Made by a program: the position numbers and the translations under genes
Part shown: positions 56,905 through 64,000 of the stretch, piece after piece
How the letters are laid out: the number at the start of each line of letters is the position of its first letter
Position numbering within the stretch: the stretch's first letter is position 1
Notes under the pieces: generated by a model
Database searches by the model: none
Seen by the model: only the letters and a program-made list of their open reading frames with translations
Told to the model about the DNA's origin: nothing
Origin: Aliarcobacter cryaerophilus
GTDB lineage: Bacteria; Campylobacterota; Campylobacteria; Campylobacterales; Arcobacteraceae
Direction of reading: 5' to 3'
Length of the DNA: 64,000 bases
NCBI RefSeq assembly: GCF_014352935.1
Contig: NZ_CP060694.1
Coordinates: 992,001-1,056,000, forward strand

Positions 56905-58601
56905 TATCTATCTCCTTTTAATAAAGTCATCTCATTTAAAGAATGTCCATTTGGAACCATTGGTAATACCTCTTCATTTCTTGCAACAATTACCTCTATC
57001 ATTGCTGGTTTTCTCTTCTCAACAGCATCTTTAAAAGCTTCATCAAACTCAGCTTTTGTTGAAACTGTATACCCTAAGCAGTTAAAAGCTTCTGCTAACA
57101 TCTTAAATTTAGGCTGCGCAGTTAAATCAGTTTCGGCTAGTCTATTTTCATAAAACATAGTTTGCCATTGTCTAACCATCCCCAAATAGTTATTGTTTAA
57201 AACAATATTTATTACAGGTAATTCATATTCACTACAAGTCATAAGCTCTTGAATATTCATTAAAATTGATCCATCTCCTGTGAAATTAACAACTACTCTA
57301 TTTGTACCTTTGAATGCTCTAGCAGCTCCAAGTGCTGCTGGTAATCCAAATCCCATAGTTCCTAAACCACCACTTGTTATCCATTGTCTAGGGTATGAAA
57401 ATGGGAAAAATTGAGCAGTCCACATTTGGTGTTGCCCAACATCTGTTGAAATAATTGCATTATCTCCTAATATTTTTCCAACTCTTTGAATTGGCCATTG
57501 AGGTTTTATCAAATCATCTGTATCAATATATCTTAAAGGCTCTTTTTCTCTATAATCTTTAAGTAATTCAACCCAATTTGAGAAATCATTTATCTCATAA
57601 TTCTCAGCATCTTCAATCATTGCTTGAACTGTAAGTTTTAAATCTCCAACAATTGGATAATCAGCAACCACAAGCTTTGCAATACTTGTTGGGTCAATAT
57701 CTATATGAATAACTTTTGCTTTAGATGCAAATTCATCAAGCCTTCCTGTAACTCTATCATCAAATCTAGCACCTAAAGAGATTAATAAATCTGTTTCATG
57801 AGCTGCCATATTTGCAGCATACTCTCCATGCATTCCTAGCATTCCAAAGAAAAGTGGATTTTCATCCCCCATAACTCCTCTTGCCATTAAAGTTTCAACA
57901 GCTGGAATATTTAGTTTTTTTGCTAAATCTCTAATTTCATATCCACAATTTGATAAAATAGCTCCTCCTCCAATATATAAAAGAGGTTTTTTAGCATTTG
58001 AAATAGCTTCCATAGCCCTTTTTAACTGCTTTTTATTGTAGTTTAATGTAGGTTTATATGTTGGCATATTAACTTCAGTAGGATAGATAAATTCTCCAAT
58101 TTGTGCTGTAATATCTTTTGGAATATCAACATGAACAGGTCCTGGTCTTCCAGTGCTTGCTAGATGAAATGCCTCTTTTATTATTCTTGGTAAATCTTCT
58201 ATTTTATTTACCAAATAGTTATGCTTTGTACATGGTCTTGAAATTCCAACAGCATCTATTTCTTGAAAACCATCTGTTCCAATAATTGTTGTTGGAACTT
58301 GCCCAGAAATTATTACTATAGGAATTGAATCCATATAAGCATCTGCAATACCAGTTATTGCATTTGTAAATCCAGGTCCTGAAGTAACTATTGCAACTCC
58401 AGTTTTTCCAGTACTTCTAGCATAGCCTTCAGCAGCAATAACACAAGCTTGTTCATGTCTGTTTAAAATATGTTCAAAATAATTTTGCTTGTAAATCTCA
58501 TCATAGACGTTCATAATGGCACCACCTGGGTATCCAAATACAACTTCTACCCCTTCTTGATGTAATGATTCAATTACCATTTTTGCGCCACTCATTTTCA
58601 T
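56904..58601 (-). CDS. ilvB: Acetolactate synthase large subunit
   Basis: Thiamine-diphosphate enzyme making acetolactate or acetohydroxybutyrate for branched amino acids. Seen: FGYPGGAIMNVYDE, LNRHEQACVIAAEGYARSTG with the catalytic Glu, GGLGTMGFGLPAALGA, and the ThDP motif GDGSILMNIQEL. About 565 aa. ATG 58601 (MKMSGAKM) is preferred over the TTG at 58613 because GGAG lies six bases before it. No leader peptide or attenuator was recognised in the 170 bases upstream. Confidence 0.96.
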   Translation of the reverse strand: MKMSGAKMVIESLHQEGVEVVFGYPGGAIMNVYDEIYKQNYFEHILNRHEQACVIAAEGYARSTGKTGVAIVTSGPGFTNAITGIADAYMDSIPIVIISGQVPTTIIGTDGFQEIDAVGISRPCTKHNYLVNKIEDLPRIIKEAFHLASTGRPGPVHVDIPKDITAQIGEFIYPTEVNMPTYKPTLNYNKKQLKRAMEAISNAKKPLLYIGGGAILSNCGYEIRDLAKKLNIPAVETLMARGVMGDENPLFFGMLGMHGEYAANMAAHETDLLISLGARFDDRVTGRLDEFASKAKVIHIDIDPTSIAKLVVADYPIVGDLKLTVQAMIEDAENYEINDFSNWVELLKDYREKEPLRYIDTDDLIKPQWPIQRVGKILGDNAIISTDVGQHQMWTAQFFPFSYPRQWITSGGLGTMGFGLPAALGAARAFKGTNRVVVNFTGDGSILMNIQELMTCSEYELPVINIVLNNNYLGMVRQWQTMFYENRLAETDLTAQPKFKMLAEAFNCLGYTVSTKAEFDEAFKDAVEKRKPAMIEVIVARNEEVLPMVPNGHSLNEMTLLKGDR

Positions 58602-58735
58602 GCGATTCTCCAATATTTAAAAATAAGTTTAGATTTTACTCAATTTTTGATTAAATTATCGTTTTTAAAAGCTATGAGATAGTTAATTTATCTATATTTT
58701 CTATTTGACCCTAAAATATTTTATTATTTTTCTGA

Positions 58736-58741
58736 TATAAT
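58736..58741 (+). promoter_or_regulatory. -10 box TATAAT ahead of the flagellin-tail-like gene
   Basis: Consensus TATAAT about 33 bases before the ATG, preceded by TTGACC near 58707-58712, spaced about 23 bases and so not an ideal -35. A housekeeping-type promoter; no flagellar sigma-28 or sigma-54 consensus is seen. Confidence 0.45.
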
Positions 58742-58773
58742 AAGTCATAAAATCTTTTTTAAGGAGATTACAT

Positions 58774-59565
58774 ATGGATATAGGTTCAATAAATAGTACA
58801 AGCAGTATTCAGAATTTAAATAATTTAAACAATAATTCTAACATTGCTTTAAATAAAGCACAACTAAAATATAGTATTGATGATTTTAAAAACAATTCAT
58901 CAGAAGCTTTAGCTGTAAGTAGAAGTTCTATTTTAAAAAGTGAATTCTCTCAAGATATTCAATCAATAAATGATGGTATTGCAAAATCTCAAATCTCACA
59001 AGCTTCAATGGATAAGCTTCAAGATTTTATGAAAAATATTCAAAATAAACTCGAAAATAGTCAAAATTATGAAAATAAAAATGATTTAAAGCAAGAGATA
59101 AATCAAGAGTTAAGAAACTTCAATCAACAAGCTTTTGATACAAAATATAAAGAAGAAAATCTTATTGCAAGTAGATATAATGACGAAAAAGAGAGTATAC
59201 AAATAAGCTCTAGCAATAATCTATTTTCAATCGATAAACCAAATGTTGCAAATTTTACAAATGATATTTTTGATGTTGTAAACAATAACGACTTAAATAA
59301 CCCACAAAATGTTGAAAATGCTTTAAATAAAGTAACAAATACTTCAAAACAACTTCAAGAATTATCTGGTCAATTTGTAGATTTTTCAAAACAGCTACAA
59401 GCTGATGCAAAAAATAAGATTATAGAACAAAATTATAATCAAACTATTGATTTTGGAAGAGAATCAAGTAACTTCTCAAAAGCAAATATAAATATAAATG
59501 CTGGATATTTAGCTGCTTCACAAGCTAATGTAATTCAAGAACAAAGTGTAAGACTCCTTTCTTAA
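58774..59565 (+). CDS. Orphan protein with flagellin-like C-terminus
   Basis: 263 aa, Asn- and Gln-rich, no signal peptide. The last 40 residues (224-263) contain ESSNFSKANI, AGYLAASQAN and a final VRLLS, matching the C-terminal D0 helix of flagellins (NFSK-NI, SQAN-V-Q, RLL). The N-terminus (NNNSNIALNKAQLKYSI) has a weaker resemblance to the flagellin N-terminal helix. The centre is helical and unlike flagellin filament domains. It could be a FlaC-like secreted protein, a minor filament component, or a type III flagellar export client. RBS AAGGAGA is strong. Convergent with ppx. Confidence 0.65.
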   Translation: MDIGSINSTSSIQNLNNLNNNSNIALNKAQLKYSIDDFKNNSSEALAVSRSSILKSEFSQDIQSINDGIAKSQISQASMDKLQDFMKNIQNKLENSQNYENKNDLKQEINQELRNFNQQAFDTKYKEENLIASRYNDEKESIQISSSNNLFSIDKPNVANFTNDIFDVVNNNDLNNPQNVENALNKVTNTSKQLQELSGQFVDFSKQLQADAKNKIIEQNYNQTIDFGRESSNFSKANININAGYLAASQANVIQEQSVRLLS

Positions 59566-59572
59566 CGGAGCT

Positions 59573-60487
59573 TCACTTTTTACTTAAAGCGTAATTTATA
59601 GCAACACCTTCTCTTAATCCGTCATCAAATACAATAGAGTTTTCTTTTTCTAAAGCATCAAAAAATAATCTATAAATATATGTTCCAATTTCTAAATATT
59701 CAATTCTACCTTTCCCTACCATTTCAGTTAACTCTTCAATTGTTTTTTGTTTTAAAAGTTTTAAACTATCTTCTAAATCTTTTATATCCAAAATAGTTCC
59801 ATTTACTATATTTTTATCATAATTAAAATAGCTAAATCCTAATTTTATTGAAGCAATAGTTGTTGGAGTGCCAGCTGTTGCAATAAATGGGAAATCTTTT
59901 ATTGAAAAATCAAGTGTAGATAAAAACTTTTTTATTTCTATTTTTTGATTTTCTAAATCTTCAAATAACTTTCCATCTTTTGAAGATTTTTGTGTCATTG
60001 TAACTATTCCAAAATCAAAACTTTTTATATAAAAATTATTCTCAAAATTAACTATAAGCTCTGTTGAACCACCACCAATATCAAGTAATATAAAGTTTTG
60101 TGTATCTATTTTCTCTCGTTTTAAAGCATATTTTATTGCAAGTAAAGTAAGTCTTGCTTCCTCATTTGAATCTATTATTTTAAATTTTGCACCACTATTA
60201 TTTTCAATAAAATCTAATGCTTCTTGTGAGTTTTTTGCTTTTCTCATAGCAGCAGTTGTTACACAAACTGCATTTTCTGGTTTAAAACTCAACTTATCTT
60301 TTGCAATATTTATTGCATCTATTACTCTATTTAAAGCTTCAAAACTTATTAATCCACTATTTATTAAACCATCAGCAAGTCCAACAACTTGATGATATTC
60401 ATCTATGATTTTAAAATTCAAACAGTCATATTTTAACACTCTAAAAGAGTTTGAACCTAAATCAATTGTTATGACTTCATTTTTCAT
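59573..60487 (-). CDS. Ppx/GppA-family phosphatase
   Basis: Exopolyphosphatase or pppGpp phosphohydrolase of the ASKHA fold. Seen: N-terminal IDLGSNSFRVLKYD, TTAAMRKAKNSQEAL, SNEEARLTLLA and the phosphate-binding LDIGGGSTELIV. 304 aa, the short form common in Campylobacterota, which lacks the C-terminal helical and HD-like regions of the long enzymes. Whether polyphosphate or pppGpp is preferred cannot be told. It overlaps the PssA-like gene by four bases. Confidence 0.9.
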   Translation of the reverse strand: MKNEVITIDLGSNSFRVLKYDCLNFKIIDEYHQVVGLADGLINSGLISFEALNRVIDAINIAKDKLSFKPENAVCVTTAAMRKAKNSQEALDFIENNSGAKFKIIDSNEEARLTLLAIKYALKREKIDTQNFILLDIGGGSTELIVNFENNFYIKSFDFGIVTMTQKSSKDGKLFEDLENQKIEIKKFLSTLDFSIKDFPFIATAGTPTTIASIKLGFSYFNYDKNIVNGTILDIKDLEDSLKLLKQKTIEELTEMVGKGRIEYLEIGTYIYRLFFDALEKENSIVFDDGLREGVAINYALSKK

Positions 60488-61041
60488 AAATGTTTGATCT
60501 TTATTTTTGAATTTAATAAATATCCAATAATTATTATAGAACCTAAGACAAAATACTCATTTACATAATCTGTTAAGTATATTAAATATACTACCCAAAG
60601 AAGAATTGCTCCTAAGGGTGTTGGAATACCAGTAAAATATTTTTCAACTTCACCTTCATTTGCATTTATATTAAATTGAATAAGTCTTCTAAGACCAGAA
60701 ATAACATAATAAATAAAAACAAACGCTATTAAAGCCATATTGTAAAATGACTCTTTTCCATCAAAAATAGCAAAATATATAAACATTGCAGGAACAATTA
60801 CAAAAGATAAAAAATCAGCATAAGAGTCAAGTTGAATTCCAAATTCAGTTGAAAGATTATATTTTCTTGCTATTTTACCATCAAATATATCAAATGCACC
60901 AGCTAGCCAAGCAAAAAGAGCAGCCCCCATAAACTCATCATGAGTTAAAAAATATATTGCAAAAATTCCACAAGAGATATTAAAAAAAGTTACAATATTT
61001 GCAAGATTGAAGTGACTATGTTTATTGAATAAAAAATTCAT
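60484..61041 (-). CDS. CDP-alcohol phosphatidyltransferase, PssA-like
   Basis: Membrane enzyme that would exchange CMP of CDP-diacylglycerol for an alcohol, probably serine. Seen: N-terminal NIVTFFNISCGIFAIYFL typical of PssA, the motif FDIFDGKIARKY followed by FGIQLDSYAD (the DxxDGxxAR...GxxxDxxxD metal site), and five or more helices. 185 aa, shorter than the PssA I associate with Campylobacter, so assignment to serine rather than another alcohol is provisional. Confidence 0.8.
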   Translation of the reverse strand: MNFLFNKHSHFNLANIVTFFNISCGIFAIYFLTHDEFMGAALFAWLAGAFDIFDGKIARKYNLSTEFGIQLDSYADFLSFVIVPAMFIYFAIFDGKESFYNMALIAFVFIYYVISGLRRLIQFNINANEGEVEKYFTGIPTPLGAILLWVVYLIYLTDYVNEYFVLGSIIIIGYLLNSKIKIKHL

Positions 61042-61179
61042 TTTCCCTCTTTTAAAATTAAATAGCTGAAATTTTACTATATATTAGCTCAATATATAGT
61101 TTATATAAAAATTTCTCTTATATAATCTTCTTTAATATTTTATGTTACAATAGCATTAAATTATATTATAGGTAAAAAA

Positions 61180-61674
61180 ATGGAAATACAAAACGATTAT
61201 TTAAGTGCTTCCACAATATATTCTGAATTAGCTTTAAAAAGAAGTGAGTTAGCAAATATTGATAAAAAAGAGTTTGAAAAATCAACTTTTGAAAAAAGTG
61301 ATAGTATAAATCCTATTTCTAAATATGATGAAAAAGATTATGAGAGAGTTTTAAATAGATTTAAATCTAGTGATATGGAAACTAGAAATCATGAGCAGTT
61401 ACATGCTAGTTTAGGAACTACTACAACTCCTATTAGATATGATTATCAAATGGGACCAGATGGAAAGCTATATGCAATTGGAGGAAGTGTAAGATTTGAT
61501 ACATCTATTCCAAAAGATAAAGATGAAGCGATACAAAAATTAGATGAACTACAAAAAGCTTCATCTTCTCCTGATGGTTTAAGTAGAGCTGATAGTTCTA
61601 TTGCACAAGCTGCAAATTTAAATAAAATGTTAATACAATCTATACAAGAAGGAGCTAATTATGAGAATAGATAA
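61180..61674 (+). CDS. SprA-related putative metalloprotease
   Basis: 164 aa. Seen: a charged N-terminal region, then an HExxH motif as HEQLH at 71-75 within RNHEQLHAS, followed by YQMGPDGKLYAIGGSVRFD and a helical ASSSPDGLSRADSSIAQAAN tail. This is the layout of the SprA-related / CJM1_0395-type putative metalloprotease family. No signal peptide. Function is not established. It overlaps the small gene downstream by 14 bases. Confidence 0.75.
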   Translation: MEIQNDYLSASTIYSELALKRSELANIDKKEFEKSTFEKSDSINPISKYDEKDYERVLNRFKSSDMETRNHEQLHASLGTTTTPIRYDYQMGPDGKLYAIGGSVRFDTSIPKDKDEAIQKLDELQKASSSPDGLSRADSSIAQAANLNKMLIQSIQEGANYENR

Positions 61675-61900
61675 TAATCTAAATGCTATGTTAGGAGCTG
61701 GTTTACAAATTCAAGAACAAGCATCTAATATTGCTCAAGTTGCAAATACAACAGCTGACCCACAGTTTCAAGATGCTGCAAAAGATATAACTTCTGCTAT
61801 GGTTGAGCAAATTCCTGAAATAATAGCATATAGTGCAAATGCAAAAAGTATTGAAATTCAAGCTGTTGCTATGGAAAGACTACTTGATTTAAAAGCATAA
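61661..61900 (+). CDS. Small protein resembling the hook/rod C-terminal helix
   Basis: 79 aa. The C-terminal part (42-79) reads DITSAMVEQIPEIIAYSANAK...IEIQAVAMERLLDL, close in spacing to the FlgE/FlgG/FlgC C-terminal helix (aYxaNAKvi..-deML..LL). No rod or hook domains are present. RBS AAGGAG just upstream of the ATG, inside the upstream gene. Likely an operon partner of the putative metalloprotease. The flagellar likeness is a pattern match only. Confidence 0.6.
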   Translation: MRIDNNLNAMLGAGLQIQEQASNIAQVANTTADPQFQDAAKDITSAMVEQIPEIIAYSANAKSIEIQAVAMERLLDLKA

Positions 61901-61919
61901 GTTTGATAACTTATGCTTT
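61892..61919. terminator. Bidirectional terminator over two stop codons
   Basis: Perfect 12-base stem AAAGCATAAGTT (61892-61903) / AACTTATGCTTT (61908-61919) with loop TGAT. It overlaps the end of the 79-aa gene and touches the stop of the convergent DUF523 gene, so one element terminates both. Confidence 0.8.
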
Positions 61920-62413
61920 CATCTATTTTCTTTTATAAATTTTTTTAAATCTTCTAATTGGTTTTCATTAAAAACTTTAATTCCATTTTCTTCAAGCAAT
62001 CTTGCCGTTAATCCTTTTTCAAGTACGAGTTTTTTACTAAATGTTCCATCATAAACTTCAATATTACCACATGATGGAGATTTTGATTTAAACAGTGCTA
62101 CTTTTATACTGTTTTCTAAACATATATCAAGAGCTTTTTTTGCACCAATTAGAAAATTTATAGTTACATCATTTTCTTTTTCATCAATTACCATAAAAGG
62201 TTTATTATGGCTTTTTATCTCTGCTTTATTTCTTGGAATTCCTAAACCACCTGCAACTTCAGGACAAATTGAAAAAATCTCATTTTCGCACATAATATCC
62301 ATAAAAAGCTCTTTTTGTGAAAATCTAAATTTAGGATTTAATGCAATACTAGAGTTTAATCCATCATATCTTGTGTCTTCTCCTAAAAGGCATGACGAAA
62401 CCAATATTCTCAT
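61919..62413 (-). CDS. DUF523 family protein
   Basis: 164 aa cytoplasmic protein of the DUF523 family. Seen: ILVSSCLLGEDTRYDG at the N-terminus, CPEVAGGLGIPRNKAEI, and FKSKSPSCGNIEVYDG with conserved cysteines. Function is not established; the family is often found beside or fused with other small enzymes. It overlaps the TtcA-like gene by four bases, suggesting co-translation. Confidence 0.9.
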   Translation of the reverse strand: MRILVSSCLLGEDTRYDGLNSSIALNPKFRFSQKELFMDIMCENEIFSICPEVAGGLGIPRNKAEIKSHNKPFMVIDEKENDVTINFLIGAKKALDICLENSIKVALFKSKSPSCGNIEVYDGTFSKKLVLEKGLTARLLEENGIKVFNENQLEDLKKFIKENR

Positions 62414-63192
62414 ATATTTTCATCTTCAATATTTAATTTTATATCTTTTAAATCTTTATAAAAAAATGTAGGTAATTGTATATTACTAAATGCAGCTTTC
62501 ATAGATACAAAAATCTTTGGATTTTGCTCTTCAAGTTTTGCTAACAACTCTTTTGTAGTGGCTCTTGCATGAGGTATTTTAACATCAAATCGTAAACCTG
62601 GGCAAGCTTCATCACCAATAACTCTAATCTCATTTGAATCTGCAAAAGCACGAAGTTGTCTCTCTCTACAAAATATAAGTGGACGAATTACTTCTAAACC
62701 ATTGCTTGCTTTATATATTGGTGGCATAGTTCTCATAGTTCCATTATAAAATAAATTCATAAAATAAGACTCCATTGCATCGTCTAAATGATGTCCAAGA
62801 GCTACTTTATTGTAACCTTGCTCTAAAGCTGTTGTGTACAAATATCCTCTTCTCATTCTTGAAAAAAATGAACAAAACGAAGAATTCTTCCTTATTTTTT
62901 CACCTGCAAGATCAAATATTTGAGTATCTATTATCTCATGTTCTATTCCATGTTCTTTGCAATGATTACTTAAAAATTCTATTTGTTCTCCCATTCCATA
63001 AGTGATTGTTACTGCTTTAAAATCAAATTTAAAAGGTGCTTTTTTTTGCATTCTATTTAGTGTATGTAATAAAGTCAAAGAGTCTTTCCCACCACTAAAT
63101 CCAATCATAATTCTATCATTCTCTTTAATCAAGCCAAACTGGGCATTTGTTCTACCAACATTTGTAGTTATTTTTTTACTTATTTCTATCAA
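62410..63192 (-). CDS. TtcA-like PP-loop ATPase, second iron-sulfur Cys missing
   Basis: Adenylating PP-loop enzyme resembling TtcA, which thiolates C32 of some tRNAs. Seen: IGFSGGKDSLTLLHTL with SGGKDS at 33-38, HHLDDAMESYFMNLFYNG, MPPIYKASNGLEVIRPL, and a CSFFSRMRRG block where TtcA has CxxCSRLRRG: Cys107 is kept but the second position is Phe110. Another cysteine, Cys197 in DEACPG, could act as third ligand. 260 aa. The cluster-binding site is therefore altered, and the tRNA target may differ from canonical TtcA. Overlaps the DUF523 gene by four bases. Confidence 0.8.
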   Translation of the reverse strand: MIEISKKITTNVGRTNAQFGLIKENDRIMIGFSGGKDSLTLLHTLNRMQKKAPFKFDFKAVTITYGMGEQIEFLSNHCKEHGIEHEIIDTQIFDLAGEKIRKNSSFCSFFSRMRRGYLYTTALEQGYNKVALGHHLDDAMESYFMNLFYNGTMRTMPPIYKASNGLEVIRPLIFCRERQLRAFADSNEIRVIGDEACPGLRFDVKIPHARATTKELLAKLEEQNPKIFVSMKAAFSNIQLPTFFYKDLKDIKLNIEDENI

Positions 63193-63304
63193 TTTTAAAA
63201 ATCCTAAATTATTTTTTTTGGATTATATCTAAAAAGTTTTAATAAACTATTTTAATAAAATATTATATAATCAACTCTTTAAAATTTAATCAAAAAGATA
63301 TAAA

Positions 63305-63502
63305 ATGACAATCGAAGAAGAACAAATATTTATAGACAAAATCAAAGAGACACTTTTACCTATAGTTATATATATGAAAGAAGAAGAGATAAAAAAAATT
63401 ATTTTAAGCGTAGAAGAGCAAAATGAAAACTTACCAGAAGGTTTTGGAGATATGCTTTTTGAACAATTAATTATTCTAAAATACAATAGACTGGGGAAAT
63501 AA
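63305..63502 (+). CDS. Small acidic protein upstream of moeA
   Basis: 65 aa, acidic and helical, starting MTIEEEQIFIDKIKE. It contains IIKKI-like amphipathic helices but no motif I recognise. Its stop is two bases before the moeA ATG, so it likely shares the moeA transcript. Modest evidence; upstream AAAAAGA can serve as a ribosome-binding site. Confidence 0.6.
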   Translation: MTIEEEQIFIDKIKETLLPIVIYMKEEEIKKIILSVEEQNENLPEGFGDMLFEQLIILKYNRLGK

Positions 63503-63504
63503 TT

Positions 63505-64000
63505 ATGAGAGATTTTATTTCATATAACAAATCTTTAAAGATTATAAATAGTATAGAATTTAGTAAAACTCCTACTCAAAAACTTTTTATCACAAATGCC
63601 ATAGGAAGAGTTTTAGCTAAAGATATAGTAGCCGATCATAATAGTCCTGAATTTCCAACTTCGGGAATGGATGGATATGCTATAAAATTTGAAGATATAA
63701 GTAATGATTTTATAGAAATTGTTGATAAAAATCCAGCTGGATTTGTAGTAGAAAAAAGTGTTGAAAATGGTAGTTGTATAAAAACTTTTACAGGTTCTTT
63801 AATGCCAAAAGGAAGCGATACTTTAGTTCCAATTGAAAATGTTGAAGTGCATGAAAACAAGATAAAAATTATAAAACCAGTTCCTTTTGGTTTTGCTGTG
63901 CGAAATATTGGAGAAAACTACAAAAAAAATGAAGTTTTAATCAAAAAAGGAACAATAATTGGTTTTAGTGAAGTTGGGGTTATGGCTTCTTTAAATATTC
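63505..64000 (+). CDS. moeA: Molybdopterin molybdenumtransferase MoeA (3' end beyond window)
   Basis: Inserts molybdenum into adenylated molybdopterin. Seen: the N-terminal 165 residues, including ATG 63505 with GGGGA upstream, IGRVLAKDIVADHNSPEFPTSGMDGYAIKF (in parts), TGSLMPKGSDTLVPIENV and RNIGENYKKNEVLIKKG, all MoeA signatures. The gene continues past the window edge. mogA acts one step earlier and lies in the operon at 13.5 kb. Confidence 0.93.
   Translation, partial: MRDFISYNKSLKIINSIEFSKTPTQKLFITNAIGRVLAKDIVADHNSPEFPTSGMDGYAIKFEDISNDFIEIVDKNPAGFVVEKSVENGSCIKTFTGSLMPKGSDTLVPIENVEVHENKIKIIKPVPFGFAVRNIGENYKKNEVLIKKGTIIGFSEVGVMASLNI

Noticed and set aside
1-64000. CRISPR array, prophage, insertion sequence, restriction or toxin-antitoxin system
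   Set aside because: I looked for spaced direct repeats, transposases, phage structural genes and defence-type neighbours and found none.

Overview
The window is very AT-rich, densely coded bacterial DNA of Campylobacterota type, most likely an Arcobacter/Aliarcobacter-like organism. This is judged from the gene families: a fused CcsBA cytochrome c maturase, an XerH-type single recombinase, a BioV-like esterase, the secA/lolA and purD-lptD-pnp neighbourhoods, and AAA/TTT-dominated codon use. The species cannot be fixed from the sequence alone. It reads as chromosomal core genome. I see no prophage, insertion sequence, CRISPR array, tRNA or rRNA.

Layout. 0-4.4 kb: a metal-chelate or corrinoid uptake operon (TonB receptor, binding protein, ATPase, permease) whose ATPase gene is broken by a one-base homopolymer frameshift. 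4.4-7.5 kb: SixA phosphatase, then a LapG/LapD pair (periplasmic protease and degenerate c-di-GMP receptor). 7.5-14 kb: a tight operon aroB, mscS, mtaB, a protease-dead FtsH-like AAA protein, bioV-like, mogA. 14-18.9 kb: LolC/E-like permease and secA facing lolA, followed by the RNase P RNA. 18.9-31 kb: a Cache chemoreceptor with a C-terminal pentapeptide tether, a dipeptidase, ccsBA, a frameshifted sensor diguanylate cyclase, cmoB, and two tandem degenerate GGDEF proteins with a metallo-hydrolase. 31-33.5 kb: a ferritin-like DUF455 protein and three uncharacterised proteins. 33.5-41 kb: dnaJ, an XerH-like recombinase with a dif-like palindrome just upstream, and a cheY-cheA-cheR-cheD-cheB operon. 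41-48.6 kb: purD-RDD-lptD-phosphoribosyltransferase-pnp with a 6S/purD-motif RNA ahead of purD, then hemD. 48.6-58.6 kb: SulP transporter, der, hpf, an SDR, ftsK, lpxD, ilvN, ilvB. 58.7-64 kb: an orphan protein with a flagellin-like C-terminus, ppx/gppA, a PssA-like enzyme, a SprA-like putative metalloprotease with a small hook/rod-like protein, DUF523, a TtcA-like protein with an altered cysteine set, and the start of moeA.

How the genes connect. Signalling dominates the accessory content: c-di-GMP (LapD, an active GGEEF cyclase, two degenerate GGDEF proteins), chemotaxis (one receptor and a complete che operon) and orphan flagellar-tail-like proteins. The rest is envelope biogenesis (SecA, LolA, LolC/E, LptD, LpxD, CcsBA), tRNA modification (MtaB, CmoB, TtcA-like), molybdopterin synthesis (MogA, MoeA), and chromosome segregation (FtsK, XerH, dif-like site). 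I did not find a wholly new multigene system. The best leads are the dif-like site beside xerH, the protease-dead FtsH paralogue, the degenerate GGDEF with an intact I-site, the CheA linker repeats, the orphan flagellin-tail protein and the TtcA variant.
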